DNA of 48,157 bases from Leptolyngbyaceae cyanobacterium RM1_406_9. GTDB taxonomy: Bacteria > Cyanobacteriota > Cyanobacteriia > Elainellales > Elainellaceae. Position numbers and translations under genes: made by a program. The notes beneath the pieces were generated by a model, which saw only the letters and a program-made list of their open reading frames with translations, did not search any database and was not told the DNA's origin. The first letter of the stretch is position 1. Each line of letters begins with the position of its first letter. The DNA lies in assembly GCA_012033355.1 (NCBI GenBank), contig JAAUQZ010000004.1, positions 1 through 48,157 of the forward strand, in the 5' to 3' direction. This document shows positions 8,798-17,757 of this stretch, one piece after another.

Positions 8798-9586
8798 TCA
8801 GAACTGTTGGATTTGAATATCAAGATCTTCTCCCACACTGAGAATGCTGCGTTCTGGGCAAGCAACCCAATCACCAGCAAATAACGGCTCCGAGGCAATC
8901 ACAACTGCCTTAGGGAAGACGGGATCATCCCTGAGCCAGTAGAGCGATGGGGCGGGCGATCGGTTAGAAAACCGGGAAGCAACTAGACGCTGCCCATCCG
9001 CCACAATCAAATTCGCGCCTACTGAAACCTGGTAAAGCTGGGCCAGGTCAAAGACGGTTGCCAGCGTATTGTGCAGTGCCGCTTCCAGGCTGATTCCGGG
9101 GGAATTGTGCCATTCGTTGAGCAGCAGGGCAAACAAATGCTCGGAATCCGTCATTCCTTGAATCGACTCATACAGCGTGTCACTCAGGCGATCGCGCAGG
9201 GGTCGGTACAGGGTTTGTCGAAAATTTTCGATGTAGCCATTATGAACTGCCAAGATGAGATCTTGCTGAAAAGGCTGACAATTGCTCAAATCAACGGCTA
9301 ATCCTGGTGTTGCACTGCGAATACTAGCTAAAGCGCAGCCTGATTCTACATAGCGGCTCAAAGAGGGCAAGTTGATATCATTCCAAATGGGTAGCACACT
9401 GCGGTAGCGGAAAGGTGGCACCTGCTGATTTGAGTGATACCAACCTACGCCAAAGCCGTCTGCGTTGAGCAGCCCTGCCGTCATCTCACGCGGCTGATAA
9501 CTTTGCACAACTAGAGAGTGCTCTGGTTTGTAGAGCAACCGATCCAGAGCAATGGGAGTCCCTAAATATCCAAGTAGACGGCACAT
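8798..9586 (-). CDS. egtC: EgtC-like class II glutamine amidotransferase
   Basis: A protein of 262 residues starting MCRLLGYLG, so Cys2 becomes the N-terminal nucleophile of a class II (Ntn) glutamine amidohydrolase. The NADGFGVGWY and HNGYIENF segments line the glutaminase pocket. In ergothioneine pathways EgtC removes the gamma-glutamyl group from the EgtB product. Here it sits directly upstream of egtB on the same strand, which supports that role over a generic YafJ-type enzyme. The promoter lies in the gap shared with the divergent kinase gene at 9751. Confidence 0.9.
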   Translation of the reverse strand: MCRLLGYLGTPIALDRLLYKPEHSLVVQSYQPREMTAGLLNADGFGVGWYHSNQQVPPFRYRSVLPIWNDINLPSLSRYVESGCALASIRSATPGLAVDLSNCQPFQQDLILAVHNGYIENFRQTLYRPLRDRLSDTLYESIQGMTDSEHLFALLLNEWHNSPGISLEAALHNTLATVFDLAQLYQVSVGANLIVADGQRLVASRFSNRSPAPSLYWLRDDPVFPKAVVIASEPLFAGDWVACPERSILSVGEDLDIQIQQF

Positions 9587-9750
9587 ATTTTGATTACGAC
9601 GGTTCAGTTAGGATTGTAGCCCCCTGTCCAGATCCGCCTAGAAGGACGGGAGAGCCACCAAAATGTCCTAATCAATATGGCTATCGCTATGATTTCTTGC
9701 CCCAAAGGAAAAGGTTTATCATTAGGTCTGTTGCTCAAGTTCACTGGCTG

Positions 9751-10803
9751 ATGTTCACTAGACCTCTTAATTTGAAGGTTCTAAGGCAACAATTAGAGGC
9801 GCATCTCAACCGATCGCACGGTCACTCAAAGTTAGAACTTCTGGCGCATGGAGAGGCTAACGTCATTTTTAGATTGAACCAGACTGATCTAGTTCGAGTG
9901 GCGGTAAATACTCCGAATCAGCGGTTTGCAGGAGACGTGCGGCGCGTTACCCAATTTGAGCAGGTTATCCTGAATTATCTCCAGCAAACCGGCATTGGGC
10001 ATCAGCTACGGACTGCAAAATTAGAACCGACTGAAGACTTCCCCTACACGTTTTTAATCACCAACTATTTGGAAGGCGGTTCACTCGACTATAGCCGCGC
10101 TCATCTACAAAAGTGTGCCGAAACCCTAGCGCGGCTTCACCGTTTGCCCACGATCGCAGGTTATCAAGTCGATCGCCTGCTGCCAACGGTGCCAGTGGTT
10201 GAGCAGCCGCTGACGCTGTTTTACCACGAAGCCAAGAGCTATGCTCAGCCTTACCTGGATTCGCCCAATGCAGAACCAGAAATTGTCGAAATGCTGCACG
10301 CAGTCTTAGATAAGGCGCGATCGCACCTATCCGCAGAGCGACTCTTAGAAGCCTATCCCCATCGCTGCTTAGTTCACAGCGACCACACCTACGAGAACTG
10401 GGTGATCAGCGATCGCCAAGCCTATTTAATCGATTGGGAATGGGCTGAGATTGGTTCACCTGCCGGAGATCTGGGACACTTTCTTTCTCCTGTCACGGTC
10501 CGACGGCGACAAAACTATCGCTTACCGCCTGAAGATCGCGCCTTCTTTTTGCGGTGTTACTACAATGCGTTGGGAGAGCCGCTGGCCAGTCGAATTGAGC
10601 GCCATTTTGCTGCGTTTGGAGTGTATCCTGCTGTGCGATCGCTCTGCTGGACGGCGGGATATTGGATTACCGCTAACCGCTGGTATGCCGATGCAGAAGA
10701 CAGTCCCAGTGCGGCTGAGCGAATGGCGCGGTGGCGGCGAAGTCGGCAGCAATTTCCAGAACTGTGGCAGGAGATTATGTCCTGGCTAGAGGAGGAAATC
10801 TAG
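9751..10803 (+). CDS. Aminoglycoside phosphotransferase-fold kinase, substrate unknown
   Basis: A protein of 350 residues with the APH/choline-kinase fold. The N-lobe holds ELLAHGEANVIFRL, a nucleotide loop, and the following conserved region. The catalytic loop is HSDHTYENW, fitting the HxDxxxxN pattern, and the metal-binding motif is IDWEWAEIGSPAGDLGHF. The start is set at ATG 9751 (MFTRPLNLKV); an 18-codon extension to 9697 has no visible support. The substrate cannot be inferred. It is divergent from the ergothioneine genes and not clearly tied to the downstream transporter, which begins 133 bases later behind its own promoter-like region. Confidence 0.8.
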   Translation: MFTRPLNLKVLRQQLEAHLNRSHGHSKLELLAHGEANVIFRLNQTDLVRVAVNTPNQRFAGDVRRVTQFEQVILNYLQQTGIGHQLRTAKLEPTEDFPYTFLITNYLEGGSLDYSRAHLQKCAETLARLHRLPTIAGYQVDRLLPTVPVVEQPLTLFYHEAKSYAQPYLDSPNAEPEIVEMLHAVLDKARSHLSAERLLEAYPHRCLVHSDHTYENWVISDRQAYLIDWEWAEIGSPAGDLGHFLSPVTVRRRQNYRLPPEDRAFFLRCYYNALGEPLASRIERHFAAFGVYPAVRSLCWTAGYWITANRWYADAEDSPSAAERMARWRRSRQQFPELWQEIMSWLEEEI

Positions 10804-10848
10804 AAGCTAATCTAACTCTCAGGGAGAATTCAGCAAACTTTTGTTTAC

Positions 10849-10861
10849 ATGAATTATTCAT
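10849..10861. promoter_or_regulatory. 13-bp inverted repeat before the ABC transporter operon
   Basis: ATGAATTATTCAT is a perfect inverted repeat around one central T, in an AT-rich stretch 76 bases before the first permease. It is embedded in sequence resembling a promoter (TTGTTTACA upstream, TATCACTATAG downstream). It could be an operator for the transporter operon. Support is positional only. Confidence 0.3.
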
Positions 10862-10936
10862 ATCACTATAGCGCTACGCTTATACCTGCTGTACTGGCGA
10901 ACCGTTTTGTATCCTCTCATTCATTGAGCATCAGTC

Positions 10937-11863
10937 ATGATTTTCGTTAAGCTCCAACCTGCTTCTCAACATCATCCCGCGCCAAGCCTGACGCAGCCTT
11001 TTCCCTGGCAGGCTTATCTGCTGATGCTTCCGGCAGTCGGAGTTGTTGGGTTAGTGTTTGGCGGCGGGCTGGTGCTGGCATTGCTTCAAAGTGTTGGGGC
11101 AATTGGACTATTAGGGGAAAGACAGATTTCGTTAACTGCGTATCAAGCGGCCTTGACGAATCCAGAATTTTTGCGATCGCTCAGTCTCAGCCTTTACATC
11201 GCGGTAGTTGCCACCGGGCTATCCACCCTGATAAGTATTGGTTTAGCCCTACTTCTGAGAACCGCAGGACGATGGGCCAGCTTTGCTTGTCAAATTACGT
11301 TGCCTATTCCTCATCTCGTCGGAATTGTGGGCGTTTTGCTGCTGCTGTCGCCGAGTGGATTTATCTCGCGATCGCTCTACGCACTGGGCTGGATTCAGTC
11401 TGACCAGGACTTTCCACTCCTGGTGAATGATACTGCCAACATGGGTGTATTGTTGCATTTTCTTTGGAAAGAGGTTCCTTTTATCACATTGATCTTGCTG
11501 GCAGTCCTGAGAAGTATCAATCCTGCTTACGAAATGCAAGCACAAATACTCGGTGCAACTCCCTGGCAGCGTTTTTGGAATGTGACACTGCCGATGATGA
11601 GAACCGGAATTTTATCATCGAGTTTGATTGTGTTTGGCTATATTTTTGCTTCATTTGAGGTTCCCTTTTTGCTAGGGTCAACCCGCCCACGCACGTTGCC
11701 AGTGCTGGTTTATCGCGCGTTTACCGACAGTGATATCACTCGTCGGGCTGAGGCGATCGCCCTGGGAATCATCCTATCAGTTCTCTCACTGTTGATGATC
11801 GTGGCGTACTCATGGCTGGTATCGCGCGGTGGTCAGAAGCGTCAGTTCACAAAGGATGCGTAA
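10937..11863 (+). CDS. ABC transporter permease (YnjC-like, first subunit)
   Basis: A protein of 308 residues with about six membrane helices. It has the binding-protein-dependent permease loop EMQAQILGATPWQRFWNVTLPMM, whose EAA-type motif contacts the ATPase. It heads an operon of two permeases, an ATPase and a binding protein. E. coli YnjC is one long fused permease; here the same work is split between this gene and the next, 9 bases downstream. Solute unknown. Confidence 0.88.
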   Translation: MIFVKLQPASQHHPAPSLTQPFPWQAYLLMLPAVGVVGLVFGGGLVLALLQSVGAIGLLGERQISLTAYQAALTNPEFLRSLSLSLYIAVVATGLSTLISIGLALLLRTAGRWASFACQITLPIPHLVGIVGVLLLLSPSGFISRSLYALGWIQSDQDFPLLVNDTANMGVLLHFLWKEVPFITLILLAVLRSINPAYEMQAQILGATPWQRFWNVTLPMMRTGILSSSLIVFGYIFASFEVPFLLGSTRPRTLPVLVYRAFTDSDITRRAEAIALGIILSVLSLLMIVAYSWLVSRGGQKRQFTKDA

Positions 11864-11872
11864 GGAATTGGG

Positions 11873-12664
11873 ATGTTACGAAAGTCATTCATTATTCTTG
11901 TGATTGTGGTGTTGTTTCTACCGTTTTTGCCGTTGGTGATCTGGTCCTTTGCACAGGGATGGTTCTTTCCCCAACTCATTCCCAATCAGTGGACGCTTCA
12001 GCACTGGTTGCAACTCGTGTCACCGACCTCTAGGGTGATTGAAGGACTGTTGCAAAGTTTGGCGATCGCCCTAATCACCACGATACTCTCCCTACTAGTT
12101 GGGCTTCCCGCAGGACGGGCGATCGGGGTGATGGAGTTTCCGGGCAAGGAAGCACTCAAGCTATTTCTGTTGACTCCCATTATCGTCTCCCCGTTAGCAA
12201 CCCTAATGGGCATTCAGTTTGTGCTGATTCGGCTGGGGTTAAACGGTACACTTTTGGGCGTGGTTTTGGTACATCTGATGCCAACCATTCCTTACATGAC
12301 GTTGGTGTTAACCAGTGTGTTTGCTAACTTTGATACGGGTTATGAAACTCAGGCGCGATCGCTCGGTGCGTCTCCGCTTCAGGTGCTTTCACAAGTCACT
12401 TTACCGCTGATTGCTCCTGGCATTGTGGTGGGTGCATTGTTTGCCTTCTTGATTTCCTGGAATGAGTTTCTCCTGACATTCTTTGTCGGCGCAGGACGGG
12501 TATTTACACTGCCAATGGTGCTGTTTACCCTGCTGCAAGGTGGCAACAACGGACTGGTTGCGGCAGTGGCAATTACATCCGTCATACCGGGACTGTTGTT
12601 TTTATTGCTGGCAAGCAAGGCGTTGGAAAACGATACAGCGTTGGGAGGGTTTGGAAATGTATAA
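11873..12664 (+). CDS. ABC transporter permease (YnjC-like, second subunit)
   Basis: A protein of 263 residues with about six membrane helices and the loop ETQARSLGASPLQVLSQVTLPLI that docks on the ATPase. It starts 9 bases after the first permease. Its stop overlaps the start of the ATPase gene by 8 bases (ATGTATAA), so the two are translationally coupled. It should pair with the preceding permease to form the membrane channel. Confidence 0.88.
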   Translation: MLRKSFIILVIVVLFLPFLPLVIWSFAQGWFFPQLIPNQWTLQHWLQLVSPTSRVIEGLLQSLAIALITTILSLLVGLPAGRAIGVMEFPGKEALKLFLLTPIIVSPLATLMGIQFVLIRLGLNGTLLGVVLVHLMPTIPYMTLVLTSVFANFDTGYETQARSLGASPLQVLSQVTLPLIAPGIVVGALFAFLISWNEFLLTFFVGAGRVFTLPMVLFTLLQGGNNGLVAAVAITSVIPGLLFLLLASKALENDTALGGFGNV

Positions 12665-13754
12665 GTGCAACACTCACCCTCAATCCCTCAGACCTCATCT
12701 TCACCTTCAGGAACTCACCAAACAGTTTTCAGGAGTCACTGCCGTTCAAAGTTTGTGGCTTGAGGTGCAGGCAGGTGAAATTCTGGCGCTCTTGGGCCCG
12801 TCGGGCTGCGGCAAATCGACAACGCTTCAAATGATTGCTGGGGTCGTACAACCTGACAGCGGCACGATTACCCTGAATAGTCAAATTCTCAACCGAGTTC
12901 CTCCTGAGCGGCGGGATATTGCGCTGGTGCTACAGCGTGGGCTGCTGTTTCCCCATCTAACAGTGGGTGAGAATGTGGCGTTTGGGCTGAAGATGCGCGG
13001 GGTCAGTCGGGCTGAGCGAGACGAAAAGGCGATCGCCATGCTGCGTCAGGTTCAGCTAGAAGGGTTTGCCGATCGCAAGCCGTCAGAACTTTCAGGCGGA
13101 CAGGCACAGCGGGTAGCTTTGGCGCGATCGCTGATTATTCACCCCAAACTGCTGCTGTTAGACGAACCCCTGTCTGCCCTGGATGCCAATCTGCGAGAAG
13201 AAATGCAGGACTTAATTTTGCGATTACAGGCTCAAACGGGAGTGACGATGTTAATTGTGACTCACGATCAGGCAGAGGCCGTGGTGATGTCTCAGCGAAT
13301 TGCTCTGATGTTTGAGGGCTGTTTGCGCCAGGTTGACACCCCCGAACAGATCTATCGACAGCCCTGTGATGAAACCGTTGCTCGATTTATGGGAGGGGTT
13401 AACTTCTTTGCGGCTGAGGCTCACGGTCGGCAATGGAGATCTAACGATTTAACTTTGTTGAGTGAGTATGACCACGACGGTTGCGTACAAGTCACCATTC
13501 GTCCTGAGCAAATTCAGGTGTTGGCAGAAGGGCGATCGCAAGCAAACACCCTACCTGCCACCGTAATCGCCAACCGATTCACCGGAACGCAACGGCGATT
13601 AACGCTGGCGATCGCCCCAGAGCTAACCCTACAAGCTTGGGTGACTCCTACTCAAGATTTTCGAGTCGGACAATCCGTTTGGGCATATCTCCCACCCTCA
13701 GCCCTTTGGTGCTTTCCCCATCGCACCGTGCCCTATCCCGTCCAGGTTCCGTAA
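12657..13754 (+). CDS. ABC transporter ATP-binding protein (YnjD/PotA-like)
   Basis: The start is set at ATG 12657 (MYKCNTHPQ), which overlaps the permease stop; the longer upstream frame is not supported. Of 365 residues, the ATPase domain has Walker A GPSGCGKST, Q-loop LVLQRGLLFPH, signature LSGGQAQRVALARS, Walker B LLLLDEPLSALD and the switch His in VTHDQAEA. Residues from about 280 on form a TOBE-like beta domain, as in PotA/UgpC-type importers. It energises the two preceding permeases. Confidence 0.92.
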   Translation: MYKCNTHPQSLRPHLHLQELTKQFSGVTAVQSLWLEVQAGEILALLGPSGCGKSTTLQMIAGVVQPDSGTITLNSQILNRVPPERRDIALVLQRGLLFPHLTVGENVAFGLKMRGVSRAERDEKAIAMLRQVQLEGFADRKPSELSGGQAQRVALARSLIIHPKLLLLDEPLSALDANLREEMQDLILRLQAQTGVTMLIVTHDQAEAVVMSQRIALMFEGCLRQVDTPEQIYRQPCDETVARFMGGVNFFAAEAHGRQWRSNDLTLLSEYDHDGCVQVTIRPEQIQVLAEGRSQANTLPATVIANRFTGTQRRLTLAIAPELTLQAWVTPTQDFRVGQSVWAYLPPSALWCFPHRTVPYPVQVP

Positions 13755-13769
13755 GTTCCCTCCGATGCT

Positions 13770-13799
13770 TGCTCAAAACTCATCTGCTCAAAACTCATC
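13770..13799. repeat. 15-bp tandem duplication between ATPase and binding-protein genes
   Basis: TGCTCAAAACTCATC is repeated exactly, head to tail, in the 69-base gap inside the transporter operon. It is probably replication slippage; no regulatory role is evident. Confidence 0.75.
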
Positions 13800-13823
13800 T
13801 GCATCAACTCCAAAACCAACCCA

Positions 13824-15115
13824 ATGAACCCAACCCCCAACCCTCAATCCCCAATCCCTACGTCCTATTTCCGCTTCAACCGTCGGCATTTTCTCTGGCT
13901 CTCGACCAGCGCTTGTTTAGCCACGTTAACCAGTAACTGTACGCAACAAAATTCTTCCTCTGAGACAGTCAGCTTTGACCCCTCAGCCGCCTCTTGGGAT
14001 GAGATTGTGGCGGCTGCTGAGGGGTCAACTGTCAATTGGGCGATGTGGGGCGGCAGCGATAAGACAAACGCCTATGCTGATCAGTGGGTGGGCGATCGCT
14101 CCAAAGCCAGTACAGCATCACGCTCAATCGGGTTCCCCTTAACGACACGGTAGAAGCGGTTAACAAGGTGTTAGGAGAAGTGCAGGCCGGGCAAACCTCA
14201 GGCGGCAGCATCGACCTGATCTGGATCAATGGTGAGAACTTTCGCACGATGAAACAGGGAGATCTGTTGTTTGGGCCCTTTCGGGACAAACTGCCCAGCA
14301 GCCAATATTACGATGCCGATAATCCGGCGGTGAATTCTGACTTTGGCTTGCCGATTGAAGGCTACTCTGCGCCCTACACGGGCAGCTATTACATCATGGC
14401 GGCAGACAGCGCCAGAGTACAGCATCCCACCACTTTTGCAGAACTGCTGGAGTGGGCCAGGGCAAACCCCGGACGCTTTGCCTATGTTGCCCCCCCTCAG
14501 TTTGATGGGAGTCGCTTCCTGCTGACGGCACTTTATGGCGTGACAGGAGGTTATGAGCAGTATGCTGGAGCTGAATTTAACGAAGCATTGTGGAACGAAA
14601 AGTCACCTCAAGTGTTTGAATATTTGCAGGAGTTGGAACCTTTCCTTTGGCGGAGCGGCGAAACCTATCCACCTACGCAAAGCCGTCTGCAAGAACTGTT
14701 TGCCAACGGTGAGATTTGGATGATGCCTGTGTTTGTCTCCAGGGTGGCAGAGGGAATCGCGAATGGGCAGTTTCCCGCTACGACGCAAGCCTTTACAATG
14801 CCAGGAGTTTCCTTGAATGATCCCTCTTTCACCGCCATTCCCATCAATGCTGCCAACCCCGCAGGCGCAATGATTTTGGCAGATATTCTGGCTAGCCCTG
14901 AGGGGCAACTAGAAAAATTCAAGCCAGAAGTGTGGGGCGATCCACCCTTGCTAAGTCCTCAAAAGCTTCCCCCCGAACTCCAGTCTGAATTGACTAAGGT
15001 AGAAGAGAGCTATGGCATTCCTCTGGATGAACTCACTTCTACGACTGTTCCTGTCGTCAATGCTGAATACACCACACGACTGGAGCAAGCCTGGGAAGAA
15101 CAAATTGCTTTGTAG
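13824..15115 (+). CDS. ynjB: YnjB-like ABC transporter substrate-binding protein (frame-interrupted)
   Basis: Two open frames make one protein. The first (from ATG 13824) has a twin-arginine signal (RRHFLWLSTSACLA) and reads to WAMWGGSDKTNAYADQWVGDR. The second continues LQSQYSITLNRVPLNDTVEAVNKV. The break is at the HIP1 site near 14098: one extra C (GATCGCCTCC instead of GATCGCTCC) makes a continuous frame of about 430 residues. The mature part has the YnjB-type LIWINGENFRTMKQGDLL and NPGRFAYVAPPQFDG segments. A Tat signal implies export in folded form, perhaps with bound cofactor or metal. It would deliver the solute to the upstream permeases. Solute unknown. Confidence 0.85.
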
Positions 15116-15136
15116 GTAGTCACCTTACACCCCACT

Positions 15137-15979
15137 ATGGTTTTTAACGAACGACGACCCCGTGATAAAGGCGTGATCACCGACGATCGCCTGATGGAAC
15201 TCCACCTCTACTCCGGTAATCAGTGCAATCGGGATTGCTCATTCTGTACTGTGTTTGGTAGTCCGAAGGGCTGGTACAGCGAATACACCCCCGAACATTT
15301 GGAGGCTGCATTGCGGACGGTGATGCTGCATCAGCAAGGCGCGATTAAGTTCTACGGAGGCGAACCGACGCTGAATCCTGAGAATGTGATATGGGCGATC
15401 GCCTACCTGCGGCAGCGGGGCTATCAGGGGGCGATCGTGATTTACTCCAACGGCATTCAGGCGGAGCGATTGCTACAGATCCTGGAATCTGACCCGCTGG
15501 GTAAGACGACTGCTTCCCTGAACTACTCCATTGCCACAGGGGATGGTGCGCCCCAAATGCCCCAAAAGTCACTGGAGCGGTTAGAGAAGTATGAGACAGA
15601 GCATCCAGGGGCGATCGCCATCGGTCATCCGGATGTGGTTGACTCAGGGCGAGGCGTAGAACCCTTTACTGGAGAAGCGACCCGGCCCAAAGCCAACTCT
15701 CGCTGCCCCCATTGCTATCCGGTACTCACGACTGAGGGAAAGTTTCACGCCTGCCCCTTTGCGATTGAAAATCGATCGCCCCATTTCCAGCTTGGAGATA
15801 TTTACAGCAGTCCGTCTGAGATTGCCCAAAACTTCCAAGCCTTCTTTCACTGGCTAGACACTGTACACGAACCCTATGCGACCGCCCATAACCTACCCGC
15901 TTGCACGGTTTGCTGGAAATATCTAGATCAGCTTCCTGTTCCCGAAGGATTTGTAGAGGGGCGATCGCAGAAAAGCTAA
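15137..15979 (+). CDS. Radical SAM protein with extra C-terminal cysteines
   Basis: A protein of 280 residues. CNRDCSFC (near residue 32) is the CxxxCxxC that binds the SAM-cleaving [4Fe-4S] cluster, and FYGGEPTLNPE is the GGEP motif that positions SAM. The C-terminal part has further cysteines (SRCPHCYPVL, HACPF, ACTVC) that could hold an auxiliary cluster, as in SPASM or twitch-type enzymes. It starts 21 bases after the binding-protein gene, so it belongs to the transporter operon. This suggests that the imported compound, or a peptide, is modified by radical chemistry. Substrate unknown; I cannot assign a subfamily. Confidence 0.85.
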   Translation: MVFNERRPRDKGVITDDRLMELHLYSGNQCNRDCSFCTVFGSPKGWYSEYTPEHLEAALRTVMLHQQGAIKFYGGEPTLNPENVIWAIAYLRQRGYQGAIVIYSNGIQAERLLQILESDPLGKTTASLNYSIATGDGAPQMPQKSLERLEKYETEHPGAIAIGHPDVVDSGRGVEPFTGEATRPKANSRCPHCYPVLTTEGKFHACPFAIENRSPHFQLGDIYSSPSEIAQNFQAFFHWLDTVHEPYATAHNLPACTVCWKYLDQLPVPEGFVEGRSQKS

Positions 15980-16067
15980 GGTTCCAGATGCCAAAGTTGG
16001 ATTGGATTAATGACTGAATTCTGAAAAGTCTTTATGCTGGGATTTGGTAGTGTTTGTCACTGATTTC

Positions 16068-17680
16068 ATGAACTTATTGAGTTGGTCAGTTTTCTCAAAG
16101 TTTGATCGCAGCAACCGCACTAGCCGGAGTCGATGCATCGATTGGAACCGGGCTATTTTTACGGTGCTAGCAGCCGTTTTGCTGTTTTTGGGAACGCCCC
16201 AAGTCGCTCTCGCCCAAACTGCTACCCAGGCTGAACCAGAAACCGTTGACCTCAGCAGCTACATTGATGACGTGATCGATCGCGTCACCGAATTTACGCT
16301 AGACAACGGGCTGAAATTTATTGTGCTGGAGCGTCATGTAGCTCCCGTGATTTCCTTCATGACCTATGTAGACGTGGGTGCCGCCTATGAGGAAGATGGC
16401 AAAACGGGAGCGGCTCACTATCTTGAACATCTCGCCTTTAAGGGGACGACCCGCATTGGCACGACCAACTATGAGGCGGAAGCCCCAGTGCTGGAGCAGA
16501 TGGATGAACTGTTTGAGCAGCTTCAGGCAGCACGGGCGGCTGGAGATGAGGCGGCGATCGCCCGCATTCAGCCTCAGTTTGAAGCTCTTAAAGCCGAAGC
16601 CGCAACCTATGTTCAGCAGAATCAGATGGGGCAGATTGTCGAGCAAGCAGGTGGAGTTGGCTTAAATGCGACGACCTCAGCCGATGCGACCCGCTACTTC
16701 TATAGCTTTCCATCAAACAAGCTAGAACTGTGGATGTCTCTAGAATCGGAGCGATTTTTGGAACCCGTGTTCCGAGAATTTTACGAAGAAAAAGACGTAA
16801 TTTTGGAAGAGCGGCGGATGCGAACCGACAACTCGCCCATTGGTAGAATGATCGAGGCTTTTCTGGAGACTGCGTTTCCAGGACATCCCTACGGCCGCCC
16901 GATTATTGGCTACGAAGAAGACATTCGCAACCTGACCCGCGAAGACATTCGGGAATTTTTTGAGGCACACTACACGCCCAATCAAATCGTCTCCGCGGTT
17001 GTTGGAGATGTTGACCCTGACGAGGTACGACGACTGGCGGAAACGTACTTTGGACGCTATCAGGCAAGAGACAGTTCACCTGAAGTCATGGCTGTTGCCC
17101 CCACCCAAACTGAAGCCAGAGAAGTGACGCTAGAACTTCCTGCCGAACCCTGGTATCTGGAAGGCTACCAGCGTCCTGCAATTAGTGACCCTGACAACGT
17201 GACATACCAAATTATTGACGCAATTCTCACGTCTGGACGCACTTCCCGTCTCTATAAATCTCTGGTCGAGGAACAGCAGCTTGCGCTGAGCATTCAAAGT
17301 GCTAACGGCTTTCCGGGCGATCGCTACCCCACTCTGATGCTGATCTATGCCCTGACCGCTCCTGGACATACCGTAGACGAAGTTGCGGCTGCTATGGATG
17401 CTGAGCTAGAGCGCCTGAAAACTGAACCCGTATCTGCGATAGAACTGGATCGCGTCAAAACCCAGGCACGAGCCGGACTTTTGCGAGTGCTTGCTTCCAA
17501 TCAGGGCATGGCTAGCCTGCTGCCCGAATATGAGGCAAAACAGGAGATTGGCGCAACTTGTTTGGTGAACTGGAGGCGATCGCCGCTGTCACCGCTGAGG
17601 ACGTACAGCGAGTGGCTCAGGAAACGTTCCAGCCGCAGAACCTAACCATCGGCAAACTGCTCACGCAAGCCCAGCCTTAA
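16068..17680 (+). CDS. M16 zinc peptidase, catalytic subunit (frame-interrupted near 3' end)
   Basis: The start is set at ATG 16068, followed by a basic region and a hydrophobic signal segment ending at ALAQT, so the protein is exported or membrane-anchored. The inverted zinc motif HYLEH with the downstream Glu region (VILEERRMRTDN) marks an active M16 (pitrilysin/PqqL-like) protease. The frame breaks near 17537-17540: one more A in the AAAA run turns an abnormal tail into GDWRNLFGELEAIAAVTAEDVQ and on to TIGKLLTQAQP, ending at 17680. The next gene encodes the non-catalytic partner. Together they should form the clam-shaped heterodimer that degrades small periplasmic peptides. Confidence 0.9.
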
Positions 17681-17757
17681 CGCACCTACCGTTACACCCC
17701 ATCTTCTAGTTGACTTCAGCCTCCCCTCCCTTACCCCTCATTTCAGGAGCCTCCTTC

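Noticed and set aside
8122-8898. EgtB start at ATG 8898
   Set aside because: It would overlap egtC by 101 bases and add residues unlike the family N-terminus; GTG 8703 fits length better.
13824-15115. Two separate genes (short Tat peptide and a GTG-started protein)
   Set aside because: Sequence on both sides of the break forms one YnjB-like protein if one base is added; the GTG lies inside that chain.
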